Origin: Deltaproteobacteria bacterium RIFCSPLOWO2_02_FULL_57_26
GTDB taxonomy: Bacteria > Desulfobacterota > Binatia > UBA9968
DNA: 11,911 nucleotides
NCBI GenBank assembly: GCA_001798455.1
Contig: MGSI01000160.1
Location: forward strand, 1 to 11,911
Reading direction: 5' to 3'
Part shown: positions 6,537 to 11,911 of the stretch, one piece after another
How the letters are laid out: each line of letters begins with the position of its first letter
Position numbering within the stretch: position 1 is the first letter of the stretch
The notes under the pieces: generated by a model
What the model saw: only the letters and a program-made list of their open reading frames with translations
Told to the model about the DNA's origin: nothing
Database searches by the model: none
Program-made: the position numbers and the translations under genes

Positions 6537-6809
6537 ATGAAAAAGCCAGCGGCCAGACCCCAAAAGGAAAAAGTCTGTGAGCGAATCTATCTGACCTTTC
6601 CCAAGGAGTTGGTCAAAGAGCCGATTGTCTGCTCGCTGGCAAAGAAATTTGACATCATGTTCAACATCCGGGGATCCACGGTCACGTCGGAAATGGGTCT
6701 GGTCGCTCTTGAGATCGATGGTGAGCGGGGCGAGGTGGGCAGGGCGATTCAGTGGCTGAGAGAAAAAGGCGTGATTGTCGAGCCGATTGAAAAGAACGTC
6801 ATCGAATGA
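6537..6809 (+). CDS. NIL domain-containing protein
   Basis: This 90-residue protein is almost entirely one NIL domain, the ACT-like ferredoxin fold best known from the C-terminus of the methionine importer ATPase MetN, where it binds methionine. Recognisable stretches are YLTFPKELVKEPI, KKFDIMFNIRGSTV and GLVALEIDGE, ending VEPIEKNVIE. It has no cysteine ladder, so it is not one of the NIL-ferredoxin fusions. The ATG follows the cysM-like stop by a single base, indicating translational coupling as the last gene of the SAM-controlled operon. A ligand-sensing or partner role for methionine or homocysteine is inferred from the domain and the riboswitch. The gene ends 9 bp from a convergent gene, with no clear terminator between them. 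Confidence 0.88.
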   Translation: MKKPAARPQKEKVCERIYLTFPKELVKEPIVCSLAKKFDIMFNIRGSTVTSEMGLVALEIDGERGEVGRAIQWLREKGVIVEPIEKNVIE

Positions 6810-6818
6810 GACAGGACC

Positions 6819-7286
6819 TCAAGGCGTCATCGCGAAAATCGACAGGATCAACACCCCACCCTCGTGGGCCGGCCCTCCCAAGAGAAAATAGCCGCGATTC
6901 CTGAGCCGTACCGTGGTATCGACGAGGGGCTTATCCCCTTGGAGCAGCCGCACCTTTAACGCCAGCCGTTGGTTGCGATATTCCTGCGGCAAGATTACGA
7001 GGGAGCGCCCGCCAGGGACCTCGAAGACGGCGTTGAGCCGCCACTGGACTTTCTGGACCTCCTCTTTGATCAGGCGGTAAGAGCTGTACTTGATCACTTC
7101 GAGCTGATTTTTCATTCGGGAAAGCTTGGGGTCAAAATCTTCGCTCTCGTTACTGGCAAGGATGGTTCCGATGCGCAGGTGGAGCCCCTGAGGAGCTTTC
7201 TCAGCGGCACCCAGGGGCGCACTCAAGCCAACGAGCAACAGGCTACAGAGAAGCGTCAGTCGAGGCAGCTTCTGGAGCCGGTTCAT
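6819..7286 (-). CDS. Small predicted exported protein, third gene of the sigma/anti-sigma operon
   Basis: I do not recognise this family. The 155-residue product starts with a signal-peptide-like segment: MNRLQK, then a hydrophobic run LTLLCSLLLVGLSA, ending near the alanines around residue 28. The mature part is predicted beta-rich, with segments such as LHLRIGTILAS, VFEVPGGRSLVILPQEY and RLALKVRLL. It ends in a hydrophobic GGVLILSIFAM. It contains no cysteine after the leader, so it is not a lipoprotein. The ATG at 7286 has AGGAGG 3 nt upstream and is preferred over an ATG at 7310 that would put a charged MRMRMRRK stretch in front of the signal. It overlaps the anti-sigma gene by 44 bp. Context suggests an envelope protein controlled with, or reporting to, the sigma/anti-sigma pair. 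Confidence 0.75.
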   Translation of the reverse strand: MNRLQKLPRLTLLCSLLLVGLSAPLGAAEKAPQGLHLRIGTILASNESEDFDPKLSRMKNQLEVIKYSSYRLIKEEVQKVQWRLNAVFEVPGGRSLVILPQEYRNQRLALKVRLLQGDKPLVDTTVRLRNRGYFLLGGPAHEGGVLILSIFAMTP

Positions 7287-7788
7287 CTTCCTCCTCATCC
7301 TCATCCTCAAATAACCAGATCACCGTCGTTTTGGTTTCGGATTCGCGCAACAATGCCAGGTTAAAGCCGTGCCCGTCGATGGATTCCACCGCGGCCACGT
7401 TACTTCTCGGCCCCCAACCCAATCCGAAAAAAAATTGCTCCGCGAAAAGAACGGCCAGGACACACACAACGGTCACAGGGATGGCCCAGGCCAGCCGCCG
7501 GGGGAGGATAACCGGGCGGAGCCAATCCCAGAATTCCCGGTGCCTTACCCTCCCCTGGGAGATCCGTCGCTCGATTCCGTGCCAGAAAGATTCAAACGTA
7601 ACCTTGGACGCGCCCTCCTCAAGGGCGGCCCGGAGCACGAATTGAAGCCGCTCCAAGCGACTCCTCTCCGCACGACATGAAGGACAGGCTTCCACATGGG
7701 CCCGGATCTCCCGGGACTCCTTTTCGCTCACCTCCCCATCCAACCATGCGCCGAGCGTTCTTCTTACAGATTCACAATCCATTGTCAT
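7243..7788 (-). CDS. Anti-sigma factor, zf-HC2 type, single-pass membrane protein
   Basis: This 181-residue protein has an N-terminal zinc-binding anti-sigma domain with Cys5, and His31-x3-Cys35-x2-Cys38 in HVEACPSC. One transmembrane helix follows (about 99-121). The C-terminal domain contains VAAVESIDGHGFNLALL and TTVIWLF, and the protein ends in a strongly acidic stretch (161-169). Such proteins hold an ECF sigma factor at the membrane until a signal releases it. Its ATG overlaps the sigma stop codon as ATGA, the standard arrangement for cognate pairs. A second ATG two codons later (7782) is an equally possible start. The acidic tail is encoded by a purine-rich repeat that also supplies the ribosome-binding site of the next gene. 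Confidence 0.9.
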   Translation of the reverse strand: MTMDCESVRRTLGAWLDGEVSEKESREIRAHVEACPSCRAERSRLERLQFVLRAALEEGASKVTFESFWHGIERRISQGRVRHREFWDWLRPVILPRRLAWAIPVTVVCVLAVLFAEQFFFGLGWGPRSNVAAVESIDGHGFNLALLRESETKTTVIWLFEDEDEEEDEPAPEAASTDASL

Positions 7789-8375
7789 AAGAAATGCGCA
7801 AGTTTTTCTTGCAGCTTCTTGCGCGCGTAATGGAGCCGACTCATGACCGTCCCCTCCGAACAGCCCAAGATTTCACTGATTTCCTTGTAGGAGAGGCCCT
7901 CCACCGCCCTAAGTACAATGACCGCTTTGTGATCCGGAGTCAAATCGTTCAAGGCCGCCAGCAACCGACTCATGACCTCTTTTCCCTCAAGGGCATCGTA
8001 GGGATCCGTCCCATGCTCGCCGCGCTCGTATAAAAGCTCGTCGATAGCTTCCCTAACTTCCGCGGGCGCGCGCCTCTGACGCCGCTGAAAATCGATGCAT
8101 TGATTGACTGCGATTCGGTAAAGCCAGGTATAGAAAGTTGAGCCGCCCCGAAACTCCCGGATCTTTCTAAAGGCCCGATAAAAGGTCTCCTGGGCTATCT
8201 CCAAGGCGTCCTCACGATGGTTCAGTATTCCCAGAATGACCATGAATACCTTTTGGTAATATTTGGCAGCGAGCTCCTGGAACGCCCCGACGTCGCCCGT
8301 CTGGCATTTCCGGACGAGCTCCCAATCGCTAGGCTCCACAATAACCCTTTGCTCTTCTTTGACGTCTGGGGCCAT
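7785..8375 (-). CDS. RNA polymerase sigma factor, ECF (RpoE-like) subfamily
   Basis: The 196-residue protein has the two ECF domains. Sigma region 2 includes EDALEIAQETFYRAF and FYTWLYRIAVNQCIDF, which recognise the -10 element. Region 4 near the C-terminus holds LTPDHKAVIVLR and a helix-turn-helix, GLSYKEISEILGCSEGTVMSRL, that recognises the -35. Sigma region 3 is absent, as expected for the group. The start is uncertain: the ATG at 8375 lacks a ribosome-binding site, while a TTG at 8399 has an AAGGG 11 nt upstream and would add eight residues. It is co-transcribed with its probable anti-sigma factor through a 4-bp overlap. The canonical RpoE promoter motif was not seen upstream, so autoregulation is not evident. 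Confidence 0.93.
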   Translation of the reverse strand: MAPDVKEEQRVIVEPSDWELVRKCQTGDVGAFQELAAKYYQKVFMVILGILNHREDALEIAQETFYRAFRKIREFRGGSTFYTWLYRIAVNQCIDFQRRQRRAPAEVREAIDELLYERGEHGTDPYDALEGKEVMSRLLAALNDLTPDHKAVIVLRAVEGLSYKEISEILGCSEGTVMSRLHYARKKLQEKLAHFL

Positions 8376-8413
8376 GGATTTATTCGGACGACCGGACAAT
8401 TGATATCAAACCC

Positions 8414-8441
8414 TTGAATTTTTCGCTAATTGCAATAGAAT
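8414..8441 (+). promoter_or_regulatory. Candidate sigma70-type promoter for the zinc-ribbon/DUF3426 gene
   Basis: TTGAAT (8414-8419) and TAGAAT (8436-8441, five of six consensus bases) are separated by 16 nt in an AT-rich pocket between divergent genes. Transcription would start near 8448, giving a leader of about 46 nt before the ATG at 8494. Confidence 0.4.
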
Positions 8442-8493
8442 TTGCGAGTTGGGTGGCACCGTTTCTAAGCCCAATCTAAGGCAGATCTGCTCC

Positions 8494-9657
8494 ATGCTGG
8501 TTCAATGTCCCAGTTGCGAGACCACGTATCGAGTTCCCGAGGAACTCATCACCGGCCCTAATCCCACTTTTCGTTGTTCTCGTTGCAAGCACGTCTTCGC
8601 CCTAGAAGCCGACCGCGAGGCTAGTCCAGCCGCGGAACCTCCTCCTACCTCGCCGAAACCTTCTCAACAAGCGGTGGAAAAGGATCGAGAGCTTCCTTTT
8701 TCTTTCCCCCCTGCGGAAAAGTCGGAAGCCAGAGACGAGGAGAGCCCGGAGGCTCTGAAGCAGGAGGAGCACTTTGAGTTCGGCCAGCCCCAGAGACCGG
8801 CTTTAACAAAGGGCTCTGAGCCAAGGCAGCCCGAATTCTCCGATTTACAGATCGACAAATTCTTTCCCCCCAGAGAGAAATCTCTCGGGCCGAGCGCGTA
8901 CGGCCGCGAGCCATCGGCCCCCAGCGAAGAGCAAGAAAAGGGCTGGACCCTGGCCCCTCCCGAATCGCAAGCCGAAGCGTCTTTGACCCCTCCCGAAGAC
9001 GAGTCATCCTCAGGCATGGATGCAGCTCGCGCAGCGATCTCTGAATTTGAGGAGAATTGGGAGCGGTCTCGACCGCCGACCGAGGAAGACGAATCCGCCT
9101 TACGGGCTATGGACCAAGAGCGACCGGCTTCCACGGTCCCCTATCTTACGCTGTTTGCCGTTCTCCTGCTCGCTTACTCTGTCTTGACCCTCGTACATCA
9201 GACCCAACCGGCAGTTTTGGAGGGCCTGTTAAATAACGTCCCGTGGCTCGGCAGCTCAGTCCTTCAAAACGACCATTTGCGCCAAGGGATCGCGCTCCGG
9301 TCCGTGCGTCCGAGCTTTCAGACGATACTCGGAAATCGCGAGGTCTTCGTGCTCTCAGGGGTAGCGTATAATCGCAATACGGTAAGCGTTCGCGAGGTCC
9401 AGATTGAGGGGCAACTCTTCGATGCGCAGGGGAAAGAAATCGAACGGCAGGCCGTATGGGCGGGAAACGCCATCACTCCGAAAATCATCAAAGACCTCAC
9501 CGCTCAGGAGATCTCCATTTTGCAAAAATTGAGCCCGCAGAAACGATTTGAGATCTCCCCGCAGAAGGCGGCGAGCTTCGTCATCGTGTTTCTGAGACCG
9601 CGGGGAACGATCAAAGATTTCAGCTGTCGCGTTCTGTCAGCCGAGGGGGCAGCCTAA
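8494..9657 (+). CDS. Zinc-ribbon (MJ0042 type) and DUF3426 membrane protein
   Basis: The 387-residue protein starts with a zinc ribbon of the MJ0042 type: Cys5-x2-Cys8 and Cys28-x2-Cys31 in CPSCETTYRVPEE and FRCSRCKHVF. A long Pro/Glu/Ser-rich, probably disordered linker follows (about 40-210), then one transmembrane helix (about 216-235). The C-terminal domain of about 145 residues resembles DUF3426, with VFVLSGVAYNRN and VREVQIEGQLFDAQGKEI. The function of this family is not established; many members lie near housekeeping or secretion genes in proteobacteria. The start at 8494 is chosen because the zinc ribbon begins there. A TTG at 8449 would add 15 poorly conserved residues and would lie at the presumed transcription start. 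The 3' end overlaps convergent tatA by 4 bp. Confidence 0.85.
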   Translation: MLVQCPSCETTYRVPEELITGPNPTFRCSRCKHVFALEADREASPAAEPPPTSPKPSQQAVEKDRELPFSFPPAEKSEARDEESPEALKQEEHFEFGQPQRPALTKGSEPRQPEFSDLQIDKFFPPREKSLGPSAYGREPSAPSEEQEKGWTLAPPESQAEASLTPPEDESSSGMDAARAAISEFEENWERSRPPTEEDESALRAMDQERPASTVPYLTLFAVLLLAYSVLTLVHQTQPAVLEGLLNNVPWLGSSVLQNDHLRQGIALRSVRPSFQTILGNREVFVLSGVAYNRNTVSVREVQIEGQLFDAQGKEIERQAVWAGNAITPKIIKDLTAQEISILQKLSPQKRFEISPQKAASFVIVFLRPRGTIKDFSCRVLSAEGAA

Positions 9658-9854
9658 GACGAGCTTCCTTTGCTCTTCTCTTTCTCCTGCCCTTCCTTGG
9701 GTGTCACGTCGATTTCGTCAGGCTCCTTGATGGATTTGCGAAAGCTGCGAATGCCTTTCCCAAGGCCTTCACCAAGCTCGGGGAGCTTGCGGCCGAAGAG
9801 AAGCACGACAATGATCAGGATGATCAGGAGTTCCCATATACCAAGACCAAACAT
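9654..9854 (-). CDS. tatA: Sec-independent translocase subunit TatA/TatE
   Basis: This 66-residue protein is a textbook TatA: a short N-terminus, one membrane helix (ELLIILIIVVLLF, about 8-20), the FG hinge, an amphipathic helix RKLPELGEGLGKGIRSFRK, and a charged tail. TatA oligomerises to make the pore through which folded proteins, often with cofactors, cross the inner membrane. A strong GGAGGAG ribosome-binding site lies just before the ATG. No tatB or tatC is adjacent, so the partners must be elsewhere. The stop overlaps the end of the plus-strand zinc-ribbon gene by 4 bp, tail to tail. Confidence 0.95.
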   Translation of the reverse strand: MFGLGIWELLIILIIVVLLFGRKLPELGEGLGKGIRSFRKSIKEPDEIDVTPKEGQEKEKSKGSSS

Positions 9855-10119
9855 ATCTCCTCCAACAAGGATATTAGCCCGTCCTTACCCCACTTTGCAA
9901 GCATCTGCCATATCGGCGGCCTTTTCCCCATCAGTCAGAACCCGCTTGATCGAAATCGCGTTCGAGTCGCCTGGTGGAGAAAGTATCCGATCACCACTCA
10001 TCCTGTCAACGTTGGGCCAGTTTTCCGAGAGGGATAGACATTGACTTCGGGTTGGAGTAATCAAGGTTTCAACGGCTTTTCTTCCAGGCTGGAGTCTTAC
10101 CCAATGGAGGGAGTAACCG
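9855..10119 (+). other. Intergenic region without a convincing gene
   Basis: This gap separates divergent tatA and the alpha/beta hydrolase gene and should hold both promoters, but no good -35/-10 pair was found. A TTGACT at 10041-10046 has no matching -10. On the minus strand one frame stays open from about 10150 to a TAA at 9885-9887, with an internal ATG at 10001 that would give 38 residues. It has no clear ribosome-binding site or recognisable similarity. A GGAGGGAG ribosome-binding site for the hydrolase lies at the right end. Confidence 0.5.
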
Positions 10120-10995
10120 ATGTCTGAGCCGCTACTGCGCTCTCGTTATGTCATGGCCGGGGGAGTCCGGACGCACTACGTCGAGGCGGGCAACAACGGC
10201 CATCCCGTGGTGTTGTGCCATGGAGGCGCGCCCGGGCTGTCGGGGGAAGCAGGCTTTGAAAAAATCATGCCTGCCTTGGGAACCAACTTCCAAGTGTATG
10301 CCCCGGATGGCGTCGGCGGCTTTGGGGATACCGACACCAAAGCGCCAGCAAGCGAAGGTGCCCAGAGCAGAGTGGAACACCTCAAGGCGTTTACGGGTGC
10401 CCTCTGCTTAGACCGCTTATGTTTAGCGGGCAACTCCCAGGGAGCCTGGGTGGCCGCCAAGTATGCTTTGGAGCATCCCCACCGGGTGCGGAAGCTGTTC
10501 CTGATCGCCAGCGGCACTATTGCTACCGCCATGGGGCTTGACCACTCGCAGACGGAGGGTCTCAGCGCCTTGCTCGCGTATGACGGCACCTCCGTGGCCA
10601 TGCGACGCGTCCTGGAGACCTTAGTCTGGGACAAATCGCAAATAACGGATGACTTGGTGAACCGCTGGCATTCGTGCGCAACACGGCCGGGGGCAAACGA
10701 AGCGCGCCGCAGCTTTCGGGAAGGAATGCAACGGTTGACGCAAGACCCGAATTTACGGGTCAAGTTCGATATGACCCATGTGCTTCCCCGACTGGAAGTC
10801 CCGACCATGTTCGTATGGGGCGAGGAAGACAGATTCGCGCCCGTGGAACTGGGCCGCCAGTTAGAGCGGTTGCTCCCGAACATCTCCTTTAGATACATCC
10901 CCCGGGCCGGTCACATGGCGCACAACGACCAGCCCGCCCTGGTCAGCCAACTGATGATCGAATTTTTCTCCGGTTTTCCCGGAAGAGAACACTGA
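10120..10995 (+). CDS. Alpha/beta hydrolase (meta-cleavage-product hydrolase-like)
   Basis: This 291-residue alpha/beta-hydrolase carries the full catalytic set: the oxyanion segment CHGGAPG (33-39), the nucleophile Ser106 in GNSQGA, the acid Asp237 in WGEEDRFAP and His265 in AGHMAHND. The length, the HGGxPG loop and the GNSxG elbow resemble MhpC/BphD-type hydrolases that cleave C-C bonds in ring-fission products of aromatic degradation. Those usually have GNSMGG, while here it is GNSQGA, so substrate and even reaction (esterase or C-C hydrolase) remain open. A GGAGGGAG ribosome-binding site supports the ATG. It stands alone between divergent tatA and a convergent cysteine synthase gene, with no ring-cleavage dioxygenase nearby in the window. 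Confidence 0.88.
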   Translation: MSEPLLRSRYVMAGGVRTHYVEAGNNGHPVVLCHGGAPGLSGEAGFEKIMPALGTNFQVYAPDGVGGFGDTDTKAPASEGAQSRVEHLKAFTGALCLDRLCLAGNSQGAWVAAKYALEHPHRVRKLFLIASGTIATAMGLDHSQTEGLSALLAYDGTSVAMRRVLETLVWDKSQITDDLVNRWHSCATRPGANEARRSFREGMQRLTQDPNLRVKFDMTHVLPRLEVPTMFVWGEEDRFAPVELGRQLERLLPNISFRYIPRAGHMAHNDQPALVSQLMIEFFSGFPGREH

Positions 10996-11020
10996 CAAAA
11001 GTGACAGATTTGTTTAAGGG

Positions 11021-11911
11021 TCAGACCAGAGCGTCTTGCTCGAAGGGGCATTGACCGGTTTCACAGTGCACCAAACCTTGAGATTGGTATTTCGCGTAGC
11101 CGTCGGGGAAAACGGTGACAACGGTTCGGAACCTCCTGGAGAGTTCTTTCGCGGCGAGGTAATTAGCCCCCGAGGAGATCCCGATGCAATAGCCGTGGCG
11201 CCTCGCAAGCGCGAGAGCGACCTCTTTCGCTTCTTCGCTCCCGATGCAAATGATCTCGTCAATCAAGGGATCAATCCCTCCCGCCCCATCGCTCACAATG
11301 GCAGGGATGAATCCGTCCCCGATGCCCGCGATGCCATGGATGCCAGGTGATTTTCCGCTCATCACCGCCGATTCCGCAGGCTCCACGGCGGCAATGCAGA
11401 CCTCCGGATACACCATTCGAAGCTTCCGGCCTACCCCGATGAGAGTTCCCCCCGTGCCCACTCCCGCCACGAATGCATCGATCGGGCCGGCGCCTTGGGC
11501 TTCGATCTGGTTCAGGATTTCCTGACCGGTCGACTTGTAGTGGCATTCTACGTTCAGCGGATTCGAAAACTGGTCGGGGTTGAAGTAATTTTTCTCCCTC
11601 GCGAGACGATCACGGATCTCCACCGCCTCGGCAAAGCCGCCCTCTTTCGAGCAGAGGATCAGATCGGCTCCCAGGTTTCGCAAAATTTGTTTCCGCTCCT
11701 CCGTCATATTCTCAGGCATGACGATAGTAATCTCGTAGCCTTTCTGCTTCGCGAAATAAGCAAAGGCGATTCCCGTGTTGCCGCTCGTCGCCTCGATGAC
11801 TCTGGCCCCTTTCTGGAGAAGCCCGCGCCTCTCGCTCTCCTCAAGGATGTAAAGAGCGATCCTGTCCTTGATGCTGCCGCACGGATTCGTGCACTCGAGC
11901 TTTGCGAAGAT
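11021..11911 (-). CDS. Cysteine synthase family PLP enzyme, 5'-truncated by window edge
   Basis: The visible 296 residues are a cysteine synthase/cystathionine beta-synthase family enzyme; about 40 N-terminal residues lie beyond the right edge. The PLP lysine is in NPCGSIKDR (codon at 11867-11869), followed by ATSGNTG, the VGTGGT phosphate loop and ISSGAN. The family makes cysteine from O-acetylserine and sulfide, or related beta-replacement products. The protein ends in HCETGQC followed by nine residues, adding a Cys pair not typical of CysK and possibly metal-binding or redox-active. It is distinct from the CysM-like protein at 5534 and is not linked to the riboswitch operon. No cysE is visible. 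It converges with the hydrolase gene across 25 bp. Confidence 0.9.
   Translation of the reverse strand: MFAKLECTNPCGSIKDRIALYILEESERRGLLQKGARVIEATSGNTGIAFAYFAKQKGYEITIVMPENMTEERKQILRNLGADLILCSKEGGFAEAVEIRDRLAREKNYFNPDQFSNPLNVECHYKSTGQEILNQIEAQGAGPIDAFVAGVGTGGTLIGVGRKLRMVYPEVCIAAVEPAESAVMSGKSPGIHGIAGIGDGFIPAIVSDGAGGIDPLIDEIICIGSEEAKEVALALARRHGYCIGISSGANYLAAKELSRRFRTVVTVFPDGYAKYQSQGLVHCETGQCPFEQDALV

Noticed and set aside
9940..9990. tRNA-like GTTCGAGTC T-arm sequence
   Set aside because: Only three base pairs of the T-stem form, and there is no matching acceptor, D or anticodon arm.
10975..11000. CCGG-TTTT-CCCGG hairpin at the hydrolase stop as a terminator
   Set aside because: The stem is short and imperfect and no T-run follows.

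Overview
The window looks like a chromosomal segment of a moderately GC-rich Gram-negative bacterium. A TatA gene, a DUF3426-type zinc-ribbon membrane protein, a SAM-I riboswitch used outside Firmicutes, a CysO/CysM-like sulfur cluster and paired MmgE/PrpD genes together suggest an uncultured lineage near the former Deltaproteobacteria (Desulfobacterota/Binatota) or Rokubacteria. This placement is inference from gene content; there is no marker gene in the window. No insertion sequence, prophage, CRISPR array, tRNA or rRNA was found.

Left part (1-2685, minus strand): two MmgE/PrpD-family genes lie in tandem and overlap by 25 bp. The downstream one runs off the left edge. They look like a small catabolic operon acting on a polycarboxylic or related acid of unknown identity.

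Centre (2756-6809, plus strand): this is the most interesting part. A candidate promoter leads into a SAM-I riboswitch whose aptamer, antiterminator and terminator can all be read directly. It controls five genes: a ThiF/MoeB-type E1 activating enzyme, a threonine synthase-like enzyme, a CysO/ThiS-like sulfur-carrier protein ending in Gly-Gly-Arg-Lys, a CysM-like PLP synthase and a free-standing NIL-domain protein. The logic is that the E1 adenylates the carrier C-terminus, sulfur is loaded as a thiocarboxylate, and a PLP enzyme transfers it to an activated amino acid. SAM control argues that the pathway feeds methionine, and the threonine synthase-like member suggests O-phosphohomoserine may be a substrate.

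Right-centre (6819-8399, minus strand): an ECF sigma factor, its zinc-binding membrane anti-sigma factor and a small secreted protein form a tightly packed operon (4-bp ATGA overlap, then a 44-bp overlap). Divergently, a zinc-ribbon/DUF3426 membrane protein (8494-9657) converges on tatA (9654-9854, minus) with a 4-bp overlap.

Right end: a 265-bp gap with no convincing gene, an alpha/beta hydrolase of the meta-cleavage-product hydrolase type (10120-10995, plus), and the 3' part of a second cysteine synthase-family gene (11021-11911, minus, 5' end outside the window).
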